From contig DAOVWH010000051.1 of NCBI GenBank assembly GCA_030636745.1, forward strand, positions 1 to 12,195: 12,195 bases of DNA, in the 5' to 3' direction. The notes below the pieces were generated by a model. That model was not told where the DNA came from. It saw only the letters and a list, made by a program, of their open reading frames with translations, and did no database searches. Source of the DNA: UBA1672 sp023140905. Lineage in GTDB: Bacteria; Pseudomonadota; Alphaproteobacteria; Micavibrionales; Micavibrionaceae. A program made the translations under genes and the position numbers. Below, piece by piece: positions 5,702 through 12,195 of the stretch. Each line of letters starts with the position of its first letter. The first letter of the stretch is position 1.

Positions 5702-6235
5702 TTAGATTTTTTCAACTTGAGAATATTCAAGTTCAACCGGTGTGGCACGGCCAAAGATTGATACAGAGACTTTAAGTTTAGCTTTTTCTTCATCCACGTC
5801 TTCAACAACACCATTAAATGAAGCAAACGGCCCGTCAATCACTTTCACCTCTTCGCCAAGATCATAAACAACAGAAGGACGAGGACGGTCAATCCCTTCT
5901 TGCACTTGTTTCAAGATATGTTGAGCTTCCGCCTCGCTGATAGGGACAGGACGGTTACCACCAGCACCAAGAAAACCACTGACTTTTGGTGTGTTTTTAA
6001 TCAAGTGCCAAACCATGTCATTCATATCCAGCTTAGCTAAAACATAACCGGGGAAAAATTTGCGCTCAGAATTCACACGCTGCCCACGCCTAACCTCAAC
6101 AACTTCCTCAGTCGGGACAAGGATCTCGTCTACACAATCTTCCAATCCCTGCTTTACGGCTTTTTCTTTGATAGACTCAGCTACCTTATTTTCAAATCCC
6201 GAATAAACATGCAGCACATACCAACGCTTTGCCAT
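5702..6235 (-). CDS. nusG: Transcription termination/antitermination factor NusG
   Basis: This 177-residue protein has the usual length and layout: an NGN domain (about 1-115) opening with KRWYVLHVYSGFE and carrying the ERKFFPGYVLAKLDM and TPKVSGFLG motifs, then a KOW domain (about 120-177) with GEEVKVIDGPFASFNGVV and the final IFGRATPVELEYSQVEKI. NusG binds RNA polymerase, raises elongation rate and links the polymerase to Rho or the ribosome. AAGGA lies about 10 bases before the ATG. It follows secE by 48 bases as in most bacteria, but the next gene is convergent, so the usual rplK is not downstream here. A single complete copy, no anomalies. Confidence 0.98.
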   Translation of the reverse strand: MAKRWYVLHVYSGFENKVAESIKEKAVKQGLEDCVDEILVPTEEVVEVRRGQRVNSERKFFPGYVLAKLDMNDMVWHLIKNTPKVSGFLGAGGNRPVPISEAEAQHILKQVQEGIDRPRPSVVYDLGEEVKVIDGPFASFNGVVEDVDEEKAKLKVSVSIFGRATPVELEYSQVEKI

Positions 6236-6283
6236 TACAAAAAATCCTTTTGCTTATTGCTTTTTATAAAATTCTTAACTTCA

Positions 6284-6478
6284 CTAAACACCCATAACCA
6301 ACCGGACCACATACGCTATAATTTGATCGGCAAAAAACAAGAATATAGAAGATATAAACACCATCACAAACACTGCTATCATACTCATGATTGTCTCTTG
6401 ACGAGAAGGCCATGTGATTTTCTTAGCTTCACTTTTAACCTGCGTTAAAAAAGCAACGGGTCCGTTTTTATTAGCCAT
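6284..6478 (-). CDS. secE: Preprotein translocase subunit SecE
   Basis: This 64-residue protein is a short, single-span SecE typical of most bacteria outside the enterics. An amphipathic helix with the signature KKITWPSRQE (residues 19-28) is followed by one membrane segment (about 31-56, MSMIAVFVMVFISSIFLFFA). SecE clamps SecY in the inner membrane translocon. AGAAGGTG precedes the ATG at 6478 at good distance. It is upstream of and probably co-transcribed with nusG. The 135 bases before it hold no tRNA-Trp and no clear terminator for gcvPB, so read-through from the gcv operon is possible. Confidence 0.95.
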   Translation of the reverse strand: MANKNGPVAFLTQVKSEAKKITWPSRQETIMSMIAVFVMVFISSIFLFFADQIIAYVVRLVMGV

Positions 6479-6613
6479 GTTTCACCTTCTTAAAATTAAA
6501 TTCTTTTACCCAGAATTCATGTCTTGAACACAAGGTTCTTAAAAAACACTAATCATTTTGGGATTTACGAAAGAATTTTTACACCATATTTCCAATTATG
6601 ACCAGAGAAAAAT

Positions 6614-8131
6614 CTATTTTTCTATATATTTCAACACAGGCTTACGCGCAGCTTTCACCTCATCCAGTCTGCGGCGCGGAGAAGAATGCGGCATAGCATG
6701 CAATATATCATGTCCATCTGCCCCACGAGCCTGAACTGCAATATCCTTCATAGTCGCAATAAACGCATCCAACTCACTCGTGCTTTCTGTTTCTGTCGGC
6801 TCGATTAACATCGTACCATGCAAAACTAGAGGGAAATAAACTGTCATCGGATGATAGCCTCTCTCAATCAAGGTCTTGGCGATATCCAACGTTGTAACAT
6901 CAAATTCTTTTTGTGCCTTATCGGTTAGCAAGCACTCATGCATACACGGACCTTCGAACGGAACATGGTAATCTTCACCAAGTTGGCTCAACAAATAATT
7001 GGCATTCAACACTGCATCCTCGGCCACTTGTTTTAAACCATCCGCTCCCATTGACTTCATATAGGTTAACGTGCGTACAAAGATGCCAAACTGCCCGGTA
7101 AAAGCCTTAAGAGCACCCAATGTATCAGGGCGGTCCTCCATTGTTTCCAGACGGTACTTATCTCCGTCTTTAACTGTCACAGGTACAGGCATGTATTGCG
7201 TTAGCTCTTCCGTACAACAAATCGGCCCTGAACCCGGCCCGCCTCCGCCATGAGGCGTTGAGAATGTCTTGTGCAAATTGACATGCATCACATCTACACC
7301 AAAATCAGCCGGACGAACTTTCCCTACTAGCGCGTTAAAATTAGCTCCATCACAATAGAAATATCCGCCAGCATCATGCAAAAGAGCGGCAATCTCATTA
7401 ATTTCGCGCTCAAACAAACCGCATGTATTGGGGTTTGTGACCATCATCCCTGCTATATCAGCACCTTGCGGATCAGTCTTATAAAGTGCATCCTTGAAAG
7501 CCTCAACCGTCAAGCGGCCTGTATCTTTGGTTGGAATACTTCGCACTTCAAAACCACACATTACCGCCGTAGCCGGATTGGTTCCATGTGAAGAATCAGG
7601 CGTAAGTATCACACGGCGCTTCTCCACTTGTCCCCGGCATTCATGCGCCCTGCGTATTGTCATCATTCCGGCTAATTCGCCATGCGCTCCAGCAGACGGC
7701 GTAAGGCATACACCCGGCAATCCAGTCAGTTCACCCAGCCAGCTTTGTAGCTCGTACATCACTTCCAAAGCACCCTGTACGCTGCTTTCTGGTTGTAATG
7801 GATGAACATACGCAAATCCGGGAAAGCGCGCTGTTTTTTCATTAAGCCGCGGATTATGCTTCATTGTACAAGAGCCAAGCGGGAAAAATCCATGATCGAT
7901 AGAATAATTCCACGTACTCATACGTACATAGTGGCGCAAAACTTCCGGCTCGCTTAGCTGTGGCAAACCAATATCCTCACGCTCAGGAACACCCGTACGT
8001 ACTTTCAATCCCTGAAGCTCCGGCCAATCAACACCAGATTCTCCACCTTGCGCGTACTCCCACAAAAGCGGCTCTTCATAATGCAAGCCTTTATTCTTTC
8101 CGGTGTTTTCGTTTCTGTTATCTCCGCTCAT
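6614..8131 (-). CDS. gcvPB: Glycine dehydrogenase (decarboxylating), subunit 2 (P-protein beta part)
   Basis: This 505-residue protein is the C-terminal half of the glycine cleavage P-protein as a separate chain. The pyridoxal-phosphate lysine is K288 in VNLHKTFSTPHGGGGPGSGP. Other marks are DHGFFPLGSCTMKHNPR near residue 80, PSAGAHGELAGM, DSSHGTNPATA and YFYCDGANFNALVG. With GcvPA it decarboxylates glycine and passes the aminomethyl group to lipoyl-GcvH. Its ATG overlaps the GcvPA stop (ATGA, 8128-8131) with GGAGGTG five bases upstream, so translation is coupled and subunit amounts matched. It is the last gene of gcvT-H-PA-PB. Length is normal; no damaged motifs. Confidence 0.97.
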   Translation of the reverse strand: MSGDNRNENTGKNKGLHYEEPLLWEYAQGGESGVDWPELQGLKVRTGVPEREDIGLPQLSEPEVLRHYVRMSTWNYSIDHGFFPLGSCTMKHNPRLNEKTARFPGFAYVHPLQPESSVQGALEVMYELQSWLGELTGLPGVCLTPSAGAHGELAGMMTIRRAHECRGQVEKRRVILTPDSSHGTNPATAVMCGFEVRSIPTKDTGRLTVEAFKDALYKTDPQGADIAGMMVTNPNTCGLFEREINEIAALLHDAGGYFYCDGANFNALVGKVRPADFGVDVMHVNLHKTFSTPHGGGGPGSGPICCTEELTQYMPVPVTVKDGDKYRLETMEDRPDTLGALKAFTGQFGIFVRTLTYMKSMGADGLKQVAEDAVLNANYLLSQLGEDYHVPFEGPCMHECLLTDKAQKEFDVTTLDIAKTLIERGYHPMTVYFPLVLHGTMLIEPTETESTSELDAFIATMKDIAVQARGADGHDILHAMPHSSPRRRLDEVKAARKPVLKYIEK

Positions 8132-9414
8132 TTCAACACCTCCGCTAAAGTTTCTGCAAATATCTTAATATCGTTATCTGTTGTCAACTCTGTAGCAGTG
8201 ACCAGCAATCGCCCCTCATCAAGTGCTAACCCGCCGATAATGCCGCATGTAACCAGATCTTCCAGTACAATACTTGCATCTGTACCATCCGGCAATTCCA
8301 CAACAAATTCATTGAAGAATGCTTCGTTCACAACACGTACACCCTTAACCTTCTCCAGAGAATCAGCCAGCTTGCATGCAGCCTCATGATTAAGCCGCGC
8401 CAACGTTTTAAATCCAGTTTCACCAAGCAAACTCATATGCGCGGCAAAAGATAAAGCACATAGCCCCTGATTGGTACAGATATTAGACGTTGCTTTATCC
8501 CGGCGTATGTGTTGCTCTCGCGTAGACAGCGTTAGGACAAAACCTCTCCGCCCGTCAGCGTCTTCAGTCATTCCACATAAACGACCCGGCATTTGGCGTA
8601 TGTATTTTTCCTTACAAGCAAAAAATCCAAGATGCGGACCACCAAAACTCATCGGTACAGAGATCGATTGTCCGTCCCCACATACTATATCCGCCATAGC
8701 AGGTACAGGCAAAAGCCCCAGAGAAACAACCTCGGTTATAACCACGATCAATAACGCACCAGCTTCATCACATAATTTACGATACTTATCGTATTTATGG
8801 ATATTTCCAAAGAAATCGGGGCTTTGAACAATTAGACAAGCCGTTTCATTATCCGGTTCACCTTCCATAATCTCCCGATCATCCAGATTATGCAAGTACG
8901 TCTCCAATACTTTGCGGTACTCAGGATTAAGCGCGCTGCCAATAGCAACCTTCTTACGCTTGGTAATACGCATTGCCATCAACGCAGCCTCGGCACATGC
9001 TGTCGAACCATCATACAAAGACGCATTAGCTACATCCTGCCCTGTAAGCCTAGCAATATATGTCTGATATTCAAATATGGCTTGTAACGTGCCTTGAGCA
9101 ATTTCCGGCTGATACGGTGTATAAGCGGTTAAGAACTCACTGCGCTGAATGATGTAGTCAACACTAGCTGGAATATGGTGGTTATAAACCCCGCCTCCCA
9201 AGAAAAATGGGACACTAGATGCATCCATATTTTTCCCGGCCATTGCTGCCATTTCACGCTCGACCTCAATCTCCCCTTTATGTGCAGGAAGATCTGCCAT
9301 CCCGTCAATAAATGCACCTTTAGGAATATCGCAGAACAATTCATCAATTGTCTTTACACCAATCACATCAAGCATCTTTTGGCGTGCATCAGCCGTTTGT
9401 GGCAAATATCTCAT
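8128..9414 (-). CDS. gcvPA: Glycine dehydrogenase (decarboxylating), subunit 1 (P-protein alpha part)
   Basis: This 428-residue protein is the N-terminal half of the split P-protein. It begins MRYLPQT, the usual start of GcvPA, and carries FLGGGVYNHHIPASVD, TAYTPYQPEIAQGTLQ, SLYDGSTACAEA, SVPMSFGGPHLGF and TSNICTNQGL. I chose ATG 9414 over GTG 9420 because it gives the typical N-terminus and places AGGGG about 10 bases upstream; GTG would be only 4 bases away. The chain lacks the cofactor lysine, which is in GcvPB; both form the P-protein heterotetramer. The split form is found in Gram-positives, archaea and several alphaproteobacteria, whereas enterics have one fused gene. It follows gcvH by about 45 bases. 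Confidence 0.96.
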   Translation of the reverse strand: MRYLPQTADARQKMLDVIGVKTIDELFCDIPKGAFIDGMADLPAHKGEIEVEREMAAMAGKNMDASSVPFFLGGGVYNHHIPASVDYIIQRSEFLTAYTPYQPEIAQGTLQAIFEYQTYIARLTGQDVANASLYDGSTACAEAALMAMRITKRKKVAIGSALNPEYRKVLETYLHNLDDREIMEGEPDNETACLIVQSPDFFGNIHKYDKYRKLCDEAGALLIVVITEVVSLGLLPVPAMADIVCGDGQSISVPMSFGGPHLGFFACKEKYIRQMPGRLCGMTEDADGRRGFVLTLSTREQHIRRDKATSNICTNQGLCALSFAAHMSLLGETGFKTLARLNHEAACKLADSLEKVKGVRVVNEAFFNEFVVELPDGTDASIVLEDLVTCGIIGGLALDEGRLLVTATELTTDNDIKIFAETLAEVLK

Positions 9415-9461
9415 CTTCACCTATCCCCTTATTTATTAATTATAGTAGTTGCACAGAGTTT

Positions 9462-9839
9462 TTAGTCCACTTCTTTTAAATACTCTGCATAAGCCGCTTC
9501 ATTCATTAATGCATCCAGCGCAGATGTATCGGCAACCTTAACCTTAACAATCCAGCCCTTCTCATTCACCGGTTCGGAGACAAGTTCAAAATCTTCGACC
9601 AGAGCTTCATTGACTTCAACAACTTCACCATTCACCGGAGAATAAATTTCAGCCGCTGTTTTAACCGACTCAATAACAGCAATCTCACTACCTGCATCAA
9701 CACTCTTTCCTATCTCTGGAAGTTCCAGATAAACCAAATCCCCCAGTGCTTCTTGCGCATGTTTGGATATGCCTACAAAAGCAACATCACCCTCAACATA
9801 AATGCATTCATGATCTTTCGTATATTTAAACTCGGCCAT
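9462..9839 (-). CDS. gcvH: Glycine cleavage system H protein
   Basis: This 125-residue, acidic lipoyl carrier is of normal length. The lipoylated lysine is K60 in AVIESVKTAAEIYSPVNGEV, within the expected hairpin, and GISKHAQEALGDLVYLELP precedes it. It carries the aminomethyl group from the P-protein to the T-protein and electrons to lipoamide dehydrogenase (no lpd gene in the window). GGGAGG lies 7 bases before the ATG. It is 43 bases downstream of gcvT and upstream of gcvPA in the same operon. Confidence 0.97.
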   Translation of the reverse strand: MAEFKYTKDHECIYVEGDVAFVGISKHAQEALGDLVYLELPEIGKSVDAGSEIAVIESVKTAAEIYSPVNGEVVEVNEALVEDFELVSEPVNEKGWIVKVKVADTSALDALMNEAAYAEYLKEVD

Positions 9840-9882
9840 AATAGAGCCTCCCTTTTTTACATTCTATAGCGTTAAATTATGA

Positions 9883-10989
9883 TTATGATCTCTTTGTATT
9901 GGCAGGAATAAAAGGCATCCGCGAAACTTTAGCCGCAATCTTCCGTCCGCGCACATTAACAAAAATGTCAGTTCCTTCTTTCGCATAATCTATCGGAATA
10001 TAGCCTTGCCCAACAGCAGCCTCTAAAGAAGGCGCATAACCACCGCTTGTTAACGAGCCTATCTCTAATCCATTTTCATCCAATATCGGTGCACCCTCAC
10101 GCGCAATACCCTTATCAACAAGACGAACACCGACACGCTTGCGGCTCACTCCGTTCTCGATCTGCCCCAAAACAACATCAGCCCCGATAAATCCAGTATT
10201 TTCTTTACCCAGAACCCAACGCAAACCAGCCTCCACCGGAGAAGTCGTATCATCAATATCATGCCCGTAAAGACAATACCCCATTTCCAGACGCAAAGAA
10301 TCGCGTGCAGCCAGCCCAATAGGTTTAACCTCTTCATGCGCTAATAACCGCTGCCACAAATCTACAGCAACCTCATTCGGCACGCTGATCTCAAAACCAT
10401 CCTCTCCTGTATAGCCCAAGCGGGATATAAACATCTGATAGTCATCACGCGCCCATAATCCCATATAAGGCAAATCAGCTAAATCAATGCCCAATACATC
10501 ACGCACAACAGCTTCCGAAGACGGACCCTGTAAAGCCAATAACGCCCAATCTTCAAAATACGTGAATTCAAGGGCATCATCATCAGGAATATGAGATTTA
10601 ATCCAATCGATATCCTTTTCCTTACACCCTGCATTAATCACACAATGGAACGCATTCAGACCCGTACGGGTAACCATAAGATCATCAATAATACCTCCTT
10701 GCTCATTTGTCAGGACGGTATATTTTGTATGGTCTATTGCTAAATCGTCAAAAGACGAAGGCGTAATGGTTTCAAAGAAATCAACAGCATTGGACTCGTC
10801 TTTATCGCGCCCGCGAACCATGATTTGTCCCATATGAGAAACATCAAACAATCCTGCGTGAGAACGCACCCATTCATGCTCTTTCTTAACACCAAGCTCA
10901 TAATAAAGTGGCATATCATATCCAGCAAAAGCACCCATCTTCGCGCCAAGAGCACCATGTGCGCCATGCAAAGGGGTCGTACGTAGCAT
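9883..10989 (-). CDS. gcvT: Aminomethyltransferase (glycine cleavage T protein)
   Basis: This 368-residue protein is of usual length. Marks in order: RTTPLHGAHGALGAKMGAFAGYDMPLYY, HAGLFDVSHMGQ, GGIIDDLMVTR (the conserved Asp pair at 102-103, where the catalytic Asp lies), LALQGPSSEAV, SRLGYTGEDGFEI, GLAARDSLRLEMGYCLYGHDI and the C-terminal GSLTSGGYAPSL. It releases ammonia from aminomethyl-lipoyl-GcvH and makes methylene-tetrahydrofolate. The ATG has GGGAGG 7 bases upstream. It is the first gcv gene. The leader (10990-11089) shows no recognisable glycine riboswitch but has two 20-base near-repeats, so control may differ from the textbook case. Confidence 0.97.
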   Translation of the reverse strand: MLRTTPLHGAHGALGAKMGAFAGYDMPLYYELGVKKEHEWVRSHAGLFDVSHMGQIMVRGRDKDESNAVDFFETITPSSFDDLAIDHTKYTVLTNEQGGIIDDLMVTRTGLNAFHCVINAGCKEKDIDWIKSHIPDDDALEFTYFEDWALLALQGPSSEAVVRDVLGIDLADLPYMGLWARDDYQMFISRLGYTGEDGFEISVPNEVAVDLWQRLLAHEEVKPIGLAARDSLRLEMGYCLYGHDIDDTTSPVEAGLRWVLGKENTGFIGADVVLGQIENGVSRKRVGVRLVDKGIAREGAPILDENGLEIGSLTSGGYAPSLEAAVGQGYIPIDYAKEGTDIFVNVRGRKIAAKVSRMPFIPANTKRS

Positions 10990-11004
10990 CTAACTACCTC
11001 CCTA

Positions 11005-11050
11005 TCCATCAACAGCAGAATCGCTTAGGCTTCATCAATAGCAGAATTGC
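11005..11050 (-). repeat. Two 20-base near-repeats in the gcvT leader
   Basis: On the minus strand GCAATTCTGCTATTGATGAA (11050-11031) is repeated as GCGATTCTGCTGTTGATGGA (11024-11005). All three differences are A to G. The period is 26 bases, and the second copy ends 15 bases before the gcvT ATG, next to its ribosome binding site. A paired protein-binding site or a duplicated leader element is possible. Confidence 0.55.
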
Positions 11051-11089
11051 CGGCCCCATTCAATCGCAGTCGTATAAAACCCACGCTTT

Positions 11090-11932
11090 TTACTGCAAAG
11101 GAATCGAAATCCTATTTTCTTTCTCTCGCAAAGCTTGTGTCTTTTCATACAGATAAATAGGATTGGTTAAATCGATATATAATTGAGAGTGCCGACCGTC
11201 TTTATAAACGACATCATGCACATTATAAAACTTCTTGTTAACTTCATAAATCTTACTTTTTTCAACTTTTGCATCAAGGTTATTTAACAGAACGATTTCT
11301 TCGCCATAAGTAACAATAACATATGCACTATCAGGGGTTTTGCCCCTTATCTTTGTTCCTTTAACGTCCTCAAGCAATGCATCGCGAACTGCCTTCAAAA
11401 GAACCTCATCACCATAACGCGGCTTTGCCTTGCTCAAAGTCAGCGCATAATCAACAACATCCAGATTAGCCAAATGCTTGCACAATAGATCACGATATTC
11501 TTTCAGTGCTTCATTAATTTCTTTTGGATTATCTGATGTGTCAGCGATATAAGCAAAATGCGTCATTCTTTCAATGATATTTGTGCCGAAAGGATCGTAA
11601 TACGGTGTTAGCGGATATAAATGACGGATTGTCGTAACATCAGTACCGGTTAGCTTTTTGTTCCCGGTTAAAATATTAAACACCCGCCTTTCGTAATCTT
11701 TCGTAGATCGACCCTGCCGTAGTTTCCACTCATCTAATTCATAAGCCGGAAAACTTAGATTAGCTCCCGGCTTATCTTTCTTTTTAGATTTAGGTTTTTC
11801 AATATGTGTGCGAAAATCCCATCCAGAATATGCTGAAAGTTCACCAGAGAAAGCCGATGATGTATTCATTGTCAATGTTCCAATAAGAAAAACAGAGACA
11901 CAACTCAGCTTCAATAATATTTGGATATGCAT
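11090..11932 (-). CDS. Exported protein with DUF4919-like region
   Basis: From ATG 11932 the product is 280 residues with a signal peptide (hydrophobic LLKLSCVSVFLIGTL, cleavage probably near SAFS/GE). TTG at 11959 would add 9 residues but has no ribosome binding site; ATG 11932 has AAGGA about 11 bases upstream. A Lys/Pro-rich stretch (PKSKKKDKPG) follows the signal. The rest recalls DUF4919 proteins: TTIRHLYPLTPYYDPFGTN in the middle, then a TPDSAYVIVTYGEEIVLLNNL block, then YEVNKKFYNVHDVVYKDGRHSQLYIDL. That family has no known function; a periplasmic or outer-surface location is expected. It stands alone between the tuf terminator and gcvT, same strand, about 100 bases from gcvT. No link to glycine metabolism or translation is evident. 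Confidence 0.6.
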   Translation of the reverse strand: MHIQILLKLSCVSVFLIGTLTMNTSSAFSGELSAYSGWDFRTHIEKPKSKKKDKPGANLSFPAYELDEWKLRQGRSTKDYERRVFNILTGNKKLTGTDVTTIRHLYPLTPYYDPFGTNIIERMTHFAYIADTSDNPKEINEALKEYRDLLCKHLANLDVVDYALTLSKAKPRYGDEVLLKAVRDALLEDVKGTKIRGKTPDSAYVIVTYGEEIVLLNNLDAKVEKSKIYEVNKKFYNVHDVVYKDGRHSQLYIDLTNPIYLYEKTQALREKENRISIPLQ

Positions 11933-12013
11933 TCTTGTATTGTTCCTTATCTTAACCAAGTGCCACTATAGTCATTTCATTTAAGAATGGTACTATATCA
12001 TCATGAATATCTA

Positions 12014-12057
12014 TCGGCAAAGAAAAAGCCCTGCGAAAAATTCTTCCGCAAGGCTTT
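12014..12057 (-). terminator. Intrinsic terminator after tuf
   Basis: On the minus strand AAAGCCTTGCG (12057-12047) pairs with CGCAGGGCTTT (12035-12025), eleven base pairs with one G-U, around an 11-base loop, followed by TTCTTTGCC. It lies 30 bases past the tuf stop and separates tuf from the DUF4919-like gene. Confidence 0.85.
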
Positions 12058-12087
12058 GAAAATCTTATATCAAAAAGGCACGAAAGC

Positions 12088-12195
12088 TTACTCAACAATT
12101 TTGCTTACCACACCGGCGCCGACTGTGCGGCCACCTTCACGGATAGCAAAACGAAGACCTTCGCTCATTGCAATTGGTGCAATCAATGTAACTTC
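12088..12195 (-). CDS. tuf: Elongation factor Tu, C-terminal 35 residues (cut by window edge)
   Basis: The reading frame entering from the right edge ends at TAA 12090-12088. Its product, starting EVTLIAPIAMSEGLRFAIRE and ending GGRTVGAGVVSKIVE, is the highly conserved end of EF-Tu domain 3. EF-Tu brings aminoacyl-tRNA to the ribosome. Only the last exposed strands are in the window. Whether this is the only tuf copy cannot be told here. Confidence 0.97.
   Translation of the reverse strand, partial: EVTLIAPIAMSEGLRFAIREGGRTVGAGVVSKIVE

Noticed and set aside
6479..6613. tRNA-Trp gene expected upstream of secE
   Set aside because: No cloverleaf, TTCGA arm or CCA-like end could be found on either strand here or in 11960-12087.
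6479..6613. Intrinsic terminator for gcvPB
   Set aside because: Only a very short stem (GAAC/GTTC) with no T-run after it was found.
7494..7805. 103-codon open frame on the plus strand
   Set aside because: It is antisense to gcvPB, whose motifs are unmistakable, and has no ribosome binding site or recognisable product.
8048..8827. Two plus-strand open frames of 113 and 118 codons
   Set aside because: Both lie antisense to gcvPA/gcvPB coding sequence and reflect its codon bias.
10990..11089. Glycine riboswitch before gcvT
   Set aside because: The conserved aptamer core and tandem arrangement are not visible; the leader is only about 100 bases and is filled by the 20-base near-repeats.
11932..11959. 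TTG 11959 as the start of the DUF4919-like gene
   Set aside because: No Shine-Dalgarno sequence before it; ATG 11932 has one and directly begins the signal peptide.

Overview
The window looks like the chromosome of an AT-rich alphaproteobacterium. NusG, SecE, EF-Tu, a split glycine decarboxylase (GcvPA and GcvPB) and a DUF4402-type chaperone-usher pilus fit that group. No 16S or other decisive marker is present, so anything finer than 'alphaproteobacterium-like' would be a guess.

Left part (1-5600), surface structure. An N-terminal part of an usher-like outer-membrane protein runs off the left edge on the minus strand (1-1542). Facing away from it is a single, well-terminated gene for an exported pilin-like protein of DUF4402 type (1887-2477, plus). 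After a 768-base gap come a periplasmic PapD-like chaperone (3246-4079, minus) and, just upstream of it in the same operon, a second DUF4402-like subunit (4094-4561, minus). Divergent from that operon is a probable lipoprotein with a coiled coil and a C-terminal AMIN-like domain (4708-5595, plus). Together these read as one pilus assembly locus split over several transcripts: subunits, chaperone, usher, and perhaps an envelope-anchoring accessory protein.

The 2478-3245 gap is busy. It holds a strong intrinsic terminator, an imperfect palindrome of about 106 bases flanked by 17-base direct repeats, one copy of a 39-base intergenic repeat whose second copy lies at 5615-5653, a near-consensus promoter with an operator-like palindrome between its boxes and into the -10, a doubtful small ORF, and a hairpin covering a Shine-Dalgarno sequence and start codon.

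Right part (5700-12195), housekeeping, all minus strand. In transcription order from the right edge: the last 35 codons of tuf and a clear terminator; an exported DUF4919-like protein; the glycine cleavage operon gcvT-gcvH-gcvPA-gcvPB; then secE-nusG. The common bacterial order tuf-(tRNA-Trp)-secE-nusG-rplK is recognisable but broken: about 5.6 kb with the gcv operon lies between tuf and secE, no tRNA-Trp is seen, and nusG faces a convergent gene instead of being followed by rplK.

No CRISPR array, transposase, rRNA or tRNA was found. The most unusual material is the intergenic repeat and palindrome mosaic, the promoter/operator at 2847-2875, and the dispersed layout of the pilus genes with the AMIN lipoprotein.
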